Source: JBFLXR01 sp040757065
GTDB taxonomy: Bacteria > Pseudomonadota > Gammaproteobacteria > Burkholderiales > Gallionellaceae
Reading direction: 5' to 3'
Length of the DNA: 21,670 nucleotides
Assembly: GCA_040757065.1 (NCBI GenBank)
Contig: JBFLXR010000026.1
Span: forward strand, 1-21,670
In this document: in pieces, positions 6,321-14,122 of the stretch
Layout: every line of letters begins with the position of its first letter
Position numbering within the stretch: the stretch's first letter is position 1
Notes under the pieces: generated by a model
What the model was told of the DNA's origin: nothing
The model's database searches: none
The model's input: only the letters and a program-made list of their open reading frames with translations
Position numbers and translations under genes: made by a program

Positions 6321-8783
6321 TTATTCGGCGCGCAATACTTGCAATGGTGTGCCGCGCACTACGCGCCGGGTTGCCAGCCAACCGGCCGTTATCACGATCA
6401 GCAACCCGCCCGCCACACCTGTCAGCCAGAGCAAGAAACCGGGCGCATAAGCAATCTCCAATACCTGTTCGGCAACCGCATTACCGAGAATAGCCGCGCC
6501 AGCCGCCGCAAACACGCCGCTCAGCGCGCCCAGCACTGCAAATTCAGTTAAATGCAGCCGTCGCAAATAGCGACTATCGGCACCTAGCGTACGCAAAATC
6601 GCGGCTTGATGCAGGCGTTCGTCCTGTGCCGCCAGCATGGCCGCATACAACACTGCCAGCCCGCTTGCCAGCGTGAATAAAAAAACTGCGCTCAGTGTCT
6701 GCGCAATTTGATCCATGATATTGCGCACCTGCCCGATGACCGCGCCGGTATCGATGACCAGCAGGCTCGGAAACTCCGTCAGCAAGCGGTCGGCTGCGGC
6801 CTGCTTCTCCGGCGGCAAATAAAAACTGGTGATGTAACTGGCAGGATAATCCCGCAGCAAGGCGGATGGGCCGACCACAAAGAAATTCACCCGCATCGAA
6901 TCCCATTGCACCTTGCGCAGATTGACCACCCTAGCCGAGAAACGACTGCCCGCCACTTCGTAGGTCAGCAAATCGCCGATGCGCAGCCCCAGCGTCTTGG
7001 CGATCGCCTCTTCGACCGACAACACCTCGACCGCATCGCGCCCCCACCATGCGCCCTGCACCAGGCCGTTGCCCTCCGGCAGTCCATCGAACCACGAGAG
7101 ATTGAATTCGCGTTCGATTAAACCGCGCGCTCTCGGCTCGGGGTAGTCTTCGCTGCGTACCGGCTTGCCATTGATTTCTACCAGCCGGCCGCGCACCATC
7201 GGAAACAGTTCAGGCTCGTCCAGCCCGGACGACTGAAAAAAATGACGCAAAGGTTCGCGCTGATCGGGCTGAATATTCACGATAAAATGGTTCGGTGCAT
7301 CCGGCGGAAGGCGTTCCTGCCAGCCGCGCAACAAATCGGCGCGTACCAAGGTTAGCACCAGCAAAGCCATGCCGCCCAATCCGAGCGCCACAATCTGCAA
7401 GGCGCTACTCCACCCGTGACGCGATAAATTCGCCAGCGCATGATGTCCGGGCAACGGCAGTTTCGCCAGCAAGCGCAACAGCAACCAAGCCGCCCCGCCG
7501 AATACGGACAACCCCACTATTAAACCAGCGAAAACGATCATACCCAGCTTGACCGAACCTGCTTGCCAGACAAACAAGAACACCAGCACGGTCAGTCCGA
7601 ACGCATACCCCATTCCCGCCCGCATTTCCGGCAACCCGAGTTCGCGACGGATGACCCGCAGCGGCGAAACCCGCACCAGTTGCAACAACGGTAAGAAAGC
7701 AAAGCCCAGCAACAATGCCAGCCCTTCCATTACCGCCTGCATCAAGGGAGACAGGCTCGGCAACGGCAAATCGGACAATCGCATTTGCGGAATCGCCTCG
7801 ACCAGCAGTGCTTGCGCGGCATAACCCAGCAAGCTGCCGAGCAACGACCCAAACAATCCCAACAATATGAATTGGTATAAAAACAGCCGTAACACTTGCG
7901 ACTGGCCCGCGCCCAGACAGCGCATCACCGCACAAGTATCGAGATGCCGAACGATAAAGCGACGTGCCGCCAGCGCAATCGCCACGCCGGCCAGAATCGC
8001 CGAGGTGAGTGCCGCCAACCCGAGGAAATGGCTGGCGCGCTCCAATGCTGTGCGAATTTCCGGACGGGCATCGCGCACGTCCTCCAGTTTTTCACCATTT
8101 TGCAAGCGCGGTGCAGCCCAACTGCGCCAAGCTTCGATGCGTTGAGGCGTGCCAGCCGCGAGCAAACGGTAATTGATCCGGCTGCCCTCCTGCACCAGTC
8201 CGGTTGCGGTCAAGTCATCCTGATTAATCAGAATACGCGGGGCAATACTGGCAAATCCTACCGACTGATCGACATCGCGCACGATTCGCGCCTCAACGCG
8301 CAGGGTCAAATCGCCCAACTGTACCGTATCGCCCCGCTGCACGCCGAGACGGCGCATCATGCGCTCGTCCGCCCACAAGCTGCCTGACTGCGGAATACCC
8401 TGCGCGCGATGCACGGCACTATCTTCTATCTCGAGATGTCCGCGCAACGGATATCCCGACTCGACTGCAATCACCTCAACCAGCAAACTTCCGCCGGAAG
8501 CAACCAGCATGCTGGGAAAATTCGCCATTCCGCTGACTCGCAACCCCTGACGCAAGGCCTCCGCACGATAGTCGGGCGAAATCGAATGCGCCGAAGTCAG
8601 CCGGATGTCCGCACCGAGCAAAGTATGAGACTCCTGCTGCAATGCACGGTAAACGCGGTCCGCAAACAAACCAACCGTACTCACGCTCCCCACCGCCAAC
8701 ACCAGTGCGAGCAGCAACACACGCCACTCGCCTGCACGCCAGTCGCGCCGCAACAGCGTCCATGCCAGTCGCCAGTGGTTCAT
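6321..8783 (-). CDS. ybbP: FtsX/MacB-type ABC transporter permease (YbbP-like)
   Basis: This 820-aa integral membrane protein is the permease partner of the ATPase encoded just upstream. It has an N-terminal membrane segment (VLLLALVLAVGSVSTVGLF), a large extracytoplasmic domain, two FtsX-like blocks of membrane segments and a final FtsX block near the C-terminus ending TRRVVRGTPLQVLRAE. The architecture and length match E. coli YbbP (about 804 aa). The substrate is unknown; the pairing with a tesA thioesterase suggests lipid or lipoprotein-related export, which is inference. The ATG at 8781-8783 is chosen because it overlaps the ATPase stop as ATGA; the ORF remains open 14 codons further upstream. 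Confidence 0.92.
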   Translation of the reverse strand: MNHWRLAWTLLRRDWRAGEWRVLLLALVLAVGSVSTVGLFADRVYRALQQESHTLLGADIRLTSAHSISPDYRAEALRQGLRVSGMANFPSMLVASGGSLLVEVIAVESGYPLRGHLEIEDSAVHRAQGIPQSGSLWADERMMRRLGVQRGDTVQLGDLTLRVEARIVRDVDQSVGFASIAPRILINQDDLTATGLVQEGSRINYRLLAAGTPQRIEAWRSWAAPRLQNGEKLEDVRDARPEIRTALERASHFLGLAALTSAILAGVAIALAARRFIVRHLDTCAVMRCLGAGQSQVLRLFLYQFILLGLFGSLLGSLLGYAAQALLVEAIPQMRLSDLPLPSLSPLMQAVMEGLALLLGFAFLPLLQLVRVSPLRVIRRELGLPEMRAGMGYAFGLTVLVFLFVWQAGSVKLGMIVFAGLIVGLSVFGGAAWLLLRLLAKLPLPGHHALANLSRHGWSSALQIVALGLGGMALLVLTLVRADLLRGWQERLPPDAPNHFIVNIQPDQREPLRHFFQSSGLDEPELFPMVRGRLVEINGKPVRSEDYPEPRARGLIEREFNLSWFDGLPEGNGLVQGAWWGRDAVEVLSVEEAIAKTLGLRIGDLLTYEVAGSRFSARVVNLRKVQWDSMRVNFFVVGPSALLRDYPASYITSFYLPPEKQAAADRLLTEFPSLLVIDTGAVIGQVRNIMDQIAQTLSAVFLFTLASGLAVLYAAMLAAQDERLHQAAILRTLGADSRYLRRLHLTEFAVLGALSGVFAAAGAAILGNAVAEQVLEIAYAPGFLLWLTGVAGGLLIVITAGWLATRRVVRGTPLQVLRAE

Positions 8784-9469
8784 GCCTCGATGCGCCCGGA
8801 AACTAAGCGGATGCGTCGCCCGCAACGTTCGGCCAGCACCGGATCGTGTGTCACCAAAATGAGTGTCGTGCCCTGCGCTCGGTTCAACTCTAGCAGGAGA
8901 TCGATGATTTCGGCACCCGTCGCACCGTCCAGATTGCCTGTGGGTTCATCAGCGAACAGAATCGCCGGTTGCGTCACAAACGCGCGCGCCAAGGCAACCC
9001 GCTGTTGCTCGCCACCGGACAAATGCTTAGGCAAATGCTGCAAGCGTTCGCCCAAGCCGACGCGCTGCAAGACACGCTCGGCCTGCTTGCGCGCATCCGG
9101 CGCCCCGCGCAGCTCCAACGGCAGCATAACGTTCTCCAGCGCGGTCAAAGCGGGTAGCAACAAGAAAGACTGAAACACGAATCCGGCCAGTTCGCCGCGC
9201 AACCGGGCGCGGGCATCCTCATCCAAGCCGGACAGGTCGATCCCGTTCAGACAGACCGTACCGCTGCTGGGCCGATCCAGCCCTGCCAGCAAACCCAGCA
9301 ACGTCGACTTACCGGAACCGGATGCACCCACGATCGCCACGCTTTCGCCGCGCGCAGCCTCAAAACCGACATCCTGCAAGATCATTAGAGGATGGTCGCC
9401 GCTCATCACTTGCTTGCCGAGACCGATTGCCTGCACAATGGGCGCTATGCTGCGTTCATTATTTTCCAT
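8780..9469 (-). CDS. ybbA: ABC transporter ATPase (YbbA/LolD-like)
   Basis: This is the 229-aa ATP-binding subunit of an FtsX-type transporter. The motifs are all present: Walker A GASGSGKST (48-56), Q-loop Gln100, signature LSGGEQQ (150-156), Walker B ILFADEP (170-176, with Asp174 and Glu175) and the switch His208. The closest well-known types are YbbA and LolD. Its stop overlaps the permease ATG (ATGA), so the two subunits are made in coupled fashion. The ATG at 9467-9469 gives the usual N-terminus; a longer ORF reaches 9526, but this would extend further into the opposing tesA gene. Even with the shorter start, the first codons overlap the start of tesA on the other strand. Confidence 0.95.
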   Translation of the reverse strand: MENNERSIAPIVQAIGLGKQVMSGDHPLMILQDVGFEAARGESVAIVGASGSGKSTLLGLLAGLDRPSSGTVCLNGIDLSGLDEDARARLRGELAGFVFQSFLLLPALTALENVMLPLELRGAPDARKQAERVLQRVGLGERLQHLPKHLSGGEQQRVALARAFVTQPAILFADEPTGNLDGATGAEIIDLLLELNRAQGTTLILVTHDPVLAERCGRRIRLVSGRIEA

Positions 9470-10055
9470 CTTACTGATTTCGCTGAGTTGTTTATTACCC
9501 ACCCCGGCGTGGGCACAAAAAACCATTCTGGTCTACGGCGACAGCCTGTCCGCCGGTTACGGCCTCTCGAACGGCTCGAACTGGGTTGCACTGATGCGCA
9601 AAAAGCTTGCGGAAAGCCACCCGGACTACCGTGTCGTCAATGCCAGTATCAGCGGTGAAACCGCTACCGGTGGCGCGGAGCGCATCCTGACCACCCTGAC
9701 CGAGCACCATCCAGATATCCTCATTCTCGAACTCGGCGCCAACGATGGCTTGCGCGGCAAGCCGCTGAACGTTCTTGAAAACGATCTGAACACCATTATC
9801 GCGGAATGCCGCAAAGCCAAAATCAAGGTATTACTGGTCGGCATGCGCTTACCGCCGAATTACGGAACCGCTTACACCAAGCAGTTCCAGCAGATCTATC
9901 ACAAGGTCGCATTGCGCAATAAGCTTCCGCTATTACCCTTCCTGCTGGATGGCGTACAGCCGGAACAATTTCAGGCGGATAATCTGCATCCGAACGCAAC
10001 GGCTCAGCCCATCATATTAAATAATGTGCTGCTGAAATTGCTCCCCCTGCTTTAA
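9447..10055 (+). CDS. tesA: TesA-type periplasmic GDSL lipase/thioesterase
   Basis: This is a multifunctional SGNH hydrolase (thioesterase I, protease I, lysophospholipase L1). The 202-aa product has a signal peptide (MLRSLFSILLISLSCLLPTPAWA, cleavage before QKT). The four SGNH blocks are visible: Ser33 in YGDSLSAGYGL, Gly70 in NASISGET, Asn99 in GANDGLRG, and Asp178/His181 in DNLHPNA. The ATG at 9447 is chosen because it starts the signal peptide; an in-frame ATG at 9438 is also possible. It is divergent from ybbAP, as in E. coli, and the CDS overlaps the ATPase CDS by 23 bases. Its stop overlaps the sppA stop. Confidence 0.95.
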   Translation: MLRSLFSILLISLSCLLPTPAWAQKTILVYGDSLSAGYGLSNGSNWVALMRKKLAESHPDYRVVNASISGETATGGAERILTTLTEHHPDILILELGANDGLRGKPLNVLENDLNTIIAECRKAKIKVLLVGMRLPPNYGTAYTKQFQQIYHKVALRNKLPLLPFLLDGVQPEQFQADNLHPNATAQPIILNNVLLKLLPLL

Positions 10056-11008
10056 CGCAGCGACACCCCGGCAGTCTGCATGCCGAATCCGGCAAATGCG
10101 CTTGCCACTCCGGCACCGAGTTTCTTTGCCAGACGGTCGGCGAAGCCCTCGTGCGACGTAAAGTCCACGACATTTTCAGCTTTAATCAGATCGCGCGCCA
10201 CACTTTCCACGCTACCGAAACCATCGGACAGCCCCAACTCGACGCTGCGCTGTCCGCTCCAGATTAGGCCGCTGAACATATCCGGCGTTTCCTTCAAACG
10301 GTTGCCGCGCCCTTGACGCACGGTATCGATGAACTGCTGATGAATTTCGGCCAACATATTTTTGGCATGCTGCTGTTGTGTCGGATTAACCGGCGAGAAC
10401 GGATCGAGGAAACCTTTATTCTCGCCCGCAGTCACCAGGCGGCGCTCGACACCCAGCTTCTCCATCGTGCCGGTAAAACCGAAACCGTCCATCAGCACCC
10501 CGATCGACCCGACCAGGCTTGCCTTATCCACAAATATTTTATCGGCTGCTACCGCGACGTAATAACCGCCGGAAGCGCAAATATCTTCCACCACCACATA
10601 CAGCGGGATGTTCGGATATTTGGCGCGCAGACTGCGGATTTCATCGTTAATGTAACCTGCCTGCACCGGACTGCCGCCGGGACTATTGATACGCAACACC
10701 ACCCCTTGGGTATTATGGTCCTTAAAAGCATCCTTCAGGCTGCGGATAATATTATCGGCGCTGGACAGACTATCATCGGCAATAACCCCGCGCATTTCGA
10801 CCAACGCAGTATGCTTGCCGCTGCTCAGGCTGCCATCGCTCTTGCCGCTCCCCCACCCCAACGCCACAAATAACAAAATGAACAAATAGGCAAAAGTCAG
10901 CAGCTTGAAAAATATGCTCCAATGACGGGCGCGGCGCTGCTCCTGTACTGCGGACATCGCCAGCTTTTCCAGCACATTACGTTCCCAATTTTCGTTCGGC
11001 TCAGCCAT
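10052..11008 (-). CDS. sppA: SppA-type signal peptide peptidase (S49)
   Basis: SppA is a membrane-anchored serine protease that degrades cleaved signal peptides and other short membrane peptides. The 318-aa, single-domain form has a short cytoplasmic N-terminus, one membrane segment (about residues 33-52), the oxyanion-type segment RINSPGGSP, catalytic Ser146 in CASGGYY and Lys198 in AGENKGFLDPF, completing the Ser-Lys dyad. It is the short form, unlike the tandem 67-kDa enzyme of E. coli. The ATG at 11006-11008 has AAAGGAAAAG upstream. It follows the HAD phosphatase gene by 37 bases on the same strand and probably shares its transcript. The last four bases (TTAA) overlap the tesA stop in convergent orientation. 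Confidence 0.95.
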   Translation of the reverse strand: MAEPNENWERNVLEKLAMSAVQEQRRARHWSIFFKLLTFAYLFILLFVALGWGSGKSDGSLSSGKHTALVEMRGVIADDSLSSADNIIRSLKDAFKDHNTQGVVLRINSPGGSPVQAGYINDEIRSLRAKYPNIPLYVVVEDICASGGYYVAVAADKIFVDKASLVGSIGVLMDGFGFTGTMEKLGVERRLVTAGENKGFLDPFSPVNPTQQQHAKNMLAEIHQQFIDTVRQGRGNRLKETPDMFSGLIWSGQRSVELGLSDGFGSVESVARDLIKAENVVDFTSHEGFADRLAKKLGAGVASAFAGFGMQTAGVSLR

Positions 11009-11045
11009 CTTGTACTTTTCCTTTATCAGATTCGGCTAAAGTATA

Positions 11046-11702
11046 TCAGCCATTTTGCCGGAGCCAATCGCGAATCCCGGCAAAATCGTCCAGCAACGCT
11101 AACGGCTCCAATGCCTGCAACTGCGCCTCATCATGCGCGCCGTGCTTCACGCCGATGGCATCCACCCCGGCATTCAGCGCCATCTGCAAGTCGTGCGTAG
11201 TATCCCCCACCATCAATACACGGTCGCGCGACATTCCCAGTTCGTCCATGATTTCCAGCAACATCGCCGGATGCGGCTTAGAATGCGTTTCATCCGCAGT
11301 GCGGGTCGCATGAAAATAGCGCCCCATCCCGCTCGATTCCAAGGCACGGCTCAACCCTTTACGACTTTTGCCGGTCGCCACCGCAAGCCAATGTCCTTTC
11401 TCATGCAATTCGGCTATCGTGGCTTCGGCATGCGGAAACAAGGGAATGGACTGATCCTGCGCCAAAAAATGATAACGATAACGGTCAGCCAGCGGCTCCC
11501 ACATCGCCTCCGGCGCATCGGGGACGGCATGACGCAATGCCTGAGCCAGCCCCATGCCAATCACATAGCGCGCCGCCTCATCGCTCGGCACCGGCAATCC
11601 TAAATCGCGACAAGCCGCCTGAATCGAACCGGCGATAATCGCAGTCGAGTCCATCACCGTGCCATCCCAGTCGAACACTATCAAATCGTATCGTTTACTC
11701 AT
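11046..11702 (-). CDS. HAD-superfamily phosphatase (phosphoglycolate phosphatase-like)
   Basis: The 218-aa protein is a subfamily IA haloacid dehalogenase-type phosphohydrolase. Motif I is FDWDGTVMDST with nucleophile Asp11 and Asp13, motif II is in VATGKS, motif III in SKPHPAMLLE, and motif IV in MVGDTTHD. The lysine and acid residues point to a Mg-dependent phosphatase acting on a small phosphorylated compound; Gph-like or pyrophosphatase activity cannot be distinguished from sequence alone. It is commonly found near rluC and sppA in betaproteobacteria. The ATG at 11700-11702 is preceded by GGAA. It lies upstream of sppA in the same direction. Confidence 0.93.
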   Translation of the reverse strand: MSKRYDLIVFDWDGTVMDSTAIIAGSIQAACRDLGLPVPSDEAARYVIGMGLAQALRHAVPDAPEAMWEPLADRYRYHFLAQDQSIPLFPHAEATIAELHEKGHWLAVATGKSRKGLSRALESSGMGRYFHATRTADETHSKPHPAMLLEIMDELGMSRDRVLMVGDTTHDLQMALNAGVDAIGVKHGAHDEAQLQALEPLALLDDFAGIRDWLRQNG

Positions 11703-11809
11703 TTCCGGCTTTTCCTACAATAATCGTCGGATATTATCATTAAATATTGTCGTACCCAATTGAGGGTTTTCATTGCCAAGCGACGCACAACCCCCTAGCA
11801 TTGCGCCCC

Positions 11810-12841
11810 ATGAATACATCCGCCCCATCCGATTGGCTGCTCTACTGCCGCCCCGGCTTCGAACGAGACTGCGCCGAAGAAACAGGTCTGCAAGTCATCG
11901 AAGCTCAGCCCAACAGCGGTTTCATTATCGTGCGCGGCAAATTGCGCGTACCGTTCGCGCAGCTTGTTTTTGCCCGCCAACGCATACGGCTCGTTTCCAA
12001 AGCAGAGGCATTACCGGAACGCGACCGTCTGACGCCGTTGCTCGCAGCCCTGCCCGACGCGCCAACCGCATTCAGCGACTTATGGCTGGAAGTCCCGGAT
12101 ACCAACGAAGGCAAAACCCTGTCCGGCTTCACGAAGCGCTTCCAACTGCTGCTCGAAGCCCGCCTGCATGAGACCGAGCGTCTCGTAAATAATTCCCCGG
12201 CCCCGCGTCTGCACATTTTCTTCCCCGACAAAACGCGCGCACTGATCGGCATCAGCGATCTCCGCGACAGCGCTGCCTGGCCGATGGGTATTCTGCGGCT
12301 GCGCATGCCGGTCGATGCGCCGAGCCGCTCTACGCTCAAGCTGGCAGAAGCCTTCGAAACCCTGTTAAGCGAGGAAGAGCGCAAACAATGGCTGAGATCC
12401 GGCATGACAGCGGTTGACCTCGGCGCCGCGCCCGGCGGCTGGACTTGGCAGCTGGTGATGCACGGCCTGAAAGTTCAGGCCGTAGACAACGGCCCGATGA
12501 AAGGCAGCATGGCGCTGCATCCGATGGTGCAGCATTTGCGCCAGGACGGGTTTCGCTATCAACCACGCCGCCCGGTGGACTGGGTAGTCTGCGACATGGT
12601 CGAACAGCCCTCTCGGGTTGCAGCCTTAATGGCCCGCTGGATCGCTTCCGGCATGGCGCAACATACGCTTTTCAACCTAAAATTGCCGATGAAAAAACGG
12701 CTGGAGGCCTTAGAGCAGGCCTTTGACGACATCCGCAACCAAATGGAATCAGCGCATATCCGCTACCGGCTGGCCGCCAAGCAACTCTACCACGACCGCG
12801 AAGAAGTAACCGTTCTGCTGACCAAAATCAAGAAACGCTAG
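11810..12841 (+). CDS. rlmM: RlmM, 23S rRNA C2498 2'-O-ribose methyltransferase
   Basis: RlmM methylates the ribose of C2498 in 23S rRNA using S-adenosylmethionine. The 343-aa protein has an N-terminal THUMP-like part (MNTSAPSDWLLYCRPGFERDCAEE) and a Rossmann methyltransferase domain with motif I DLGAAPGGWT at 203-212. The K-D-K-E catalytic set of the RrmJ fold is represented by Lys177, Asp262 in VCDMVEQP, Lys291 in LKLPMKK and a Glu near 331. It is close to the E. coli length (366 aa). The ATG at 11810 is used; the ORF is open to a TTG at 11747 but this adds an unrelated stretch. It is transcribed alone against its neighbours and its 3' end overlaps rluC by 14 bases. Confidence 0.93.
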   Translation: MNTSAPSDWLLYCRPGFERDCAEETGLQVIEAQPNSGFIIVRGKLRVPFAQLVFARQRIRLVSKAEALPERDRLTPLLAALPDAPTAFSDLWLEVPDTNEGKTLSGFTKRFQLLLEARLHETERLVNNSPAPRLHIFFPDKTRALIGISDLRDSAAWPMGILRLRMPVDAPSRSTLKLAEAFETLLSEEERKQWLRSGMTAVDLGAAPGGWTWQLVMHGLKVQAVDNGPMKGSMALHPMVQHLRQDGFRYQPRRPVDWVVCDMVEQPSRVAALMARWIASGMAQHTLFNLKLPMKKRLEALEQAFDDIRNQMESAHIRYRLAAKQLYHDREEVTVLLTKIKKR

Positions 12842-13766
12842 CCAATTTCGCCAGAAACTTTTTCAACTCCGGTGGCAACTCCGCCTGCAGCTGCAACGGT
12901 TCGCCTGTTACCGGATGTGTAATACGCATCGACGCGGCGTGCAAAAACATACGCTTTAATCCTTGCTTGGCCAGCTCTTTATTCTTGGGAAAATCGCCGT
13001 ACTTATCGTCACCCGCAATCGGAAAACCCACATGCGACAAATGCACGCGAATCTGGTGAGTGCGGCCGGTTTTGAGTTGTGCTTCCAGCAAGGTATATCC
13101 TGCATACGCCTGTTGCAAGGAAAAAACGGTATGCGAGGCCTGCCCGTCCTCGCGCACCATCACCCGGCGCTCGCCTTCGGCTGTGGTGTACTTATATAAA
13201 GGTAGCTTCACGTGTTGTTTGGCATTGCGCCATTCGCCGACCACCAGCGTCAGATAACGCTTATCGGTCTTGCCGCTGCGCATTTGTTCATGCAAATGCG
13301 TCAGTGCCGAACGCTTCTTCGCTAACAACAAGATACCCGAAGTTTCCCGGTCGAGCCGATGAACCAGCTCCAGAAACTTGGCCTGCGGGCGTGACTGTCT
13401 CAACTGTTCGATAACGCCGAAGCTCACCCCGCTGCCGCCGTGCACCGCCACGCCCGCCGGTTTATCGACCACCAGCAAGGCATCGTCCTCGAATAAAATC
13501 GGGAATTCAGCCGCCGGCACGGACGGAACATGCGCCTTTTCTTCTACCCGAATCGGCGGAATACGCATTTGATCGCCCAACTGCAAGCGGTAGGTTTGGT
13601 CGATACGTTTCTTATTCACCCGCACCTCGCCACTGCGCAGGATGCGGTAAATATGGCTTTTCGGCACCCCTTTCAGGGTCTTGAACAGATAGTTGTCGAT
13701 ACGCTGACCAGCGCTTCCTTCATCGACTTCAGCCCACGTTACAGATTCTTTGCTTAAATCACTCAT
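12828..13766 (-). CDS. rluC: RluC-type 23S rRNA pseudouridine synthase
   Basis: RluC converts U955, U2504 and U2580 of 23S rRNA to pseudouridine. The 312-aa product has an N-terminal S4 RNA-binding domain (about residues 18-75), a VVDKPAGVAVHGG segment, and the catalytic motif VHRLDRETSG with Asp139. The family end GRTHQIRVHLSHVGFPIAGDDKYG is present. The ATG at 13764-13766 gives the usual N-terminus (MSDLSKESVTW); a longer ORF runs to 13880 but its first 38 residues do not resemble the family. It is convergent with rlmM (14-base overlap) and divergent from rne. RluD/RluA-type activity is an alternative, but size and the rne neighbourhood favour RluC. Confidence 0.93.
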   Translation of the reverse strand: MSDLSKESVTWAEVDEGSAGQRIDNYLFKTLKGVPKSHIYRILRSGEVRVNKKRIDQTYRLQLGDQMRIPPIRVEEKAHVPSVPAAEFPILFEDDALLVVDKPAGVAVHGGSGVSFGVIEQLRQSRPQAKFLELVHRLDRETSGILLLAKKRSALTHLHEQMRSGKTDKRYLTLVVGEWRNAKQHVKLPLYKYTTAEGERRVMVREDGQASHTVFSLQQAYAGYTLLEAQLKTGRTHQIRVHLSHVGFPIAGDDKYGDFPKNKELAKQGLKRMFLHAASMRITHPVTGEPLQLQAELPPELKKFLAKLASVS

Positions 13767-14122
13767 TATGCTTATACTTCGTCCCTCGCGCGCCTTCGTG
13801 TACGGAATCCAAAATTTCCGTCGGATCAGGGGCAGGCAGTCAAGCCGCCTACGAAGCAGCCAGCGCCCGGTTAACGTCACTCACCGGAATAAGCAGTGAT
13901 ATTAATTGATTTACGCGCTCAAAGCACCTGTGAATTTTGCATGCCGCGCCAATGCGATGGCGGCGGCAATGATTGAACGACAAGTTACATAACGAGAATA
14001 AGACATTGACGCAACATCAGTATTTTGATTTTTACACTGATCGCACGAACCGATTTCTCGCGCGCGGCTAGCCACGCGTAGACTTGTCTCGCCCGTGTCA
14101 GAGCGCGGGGGACCCTATAAAA
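13767..14122 (+). promoter_or_regulatory. rluC/rne intergenic region with probable long rne leader
   Basis: This 356-base gap is the longest clearly non-coding stretch of the central region. RNase E genes often have a long leader that RNase E cleaves to control its own level, and the length is compatible with that. Visible signals include a perfect ACGGAA/TTCCGT inverted repeat at 13802-13821 and, close to the rne start, GTCTCGCCCG (14086-14095), which can pair in 8 of 10 positions with CGCGGGGGAC (14104-14113), covering the G-rich Shine-Dalgarno-like stretch. I do not see a confident sigma-70 promoter for either gene. Confidence 0.35.

Noticed and set aside
13840..13880. N-terminal extension of rluC up to 13880
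   Set aside because: The extra residues do not resemble the family, while ATG at 13766 gives the expected start.
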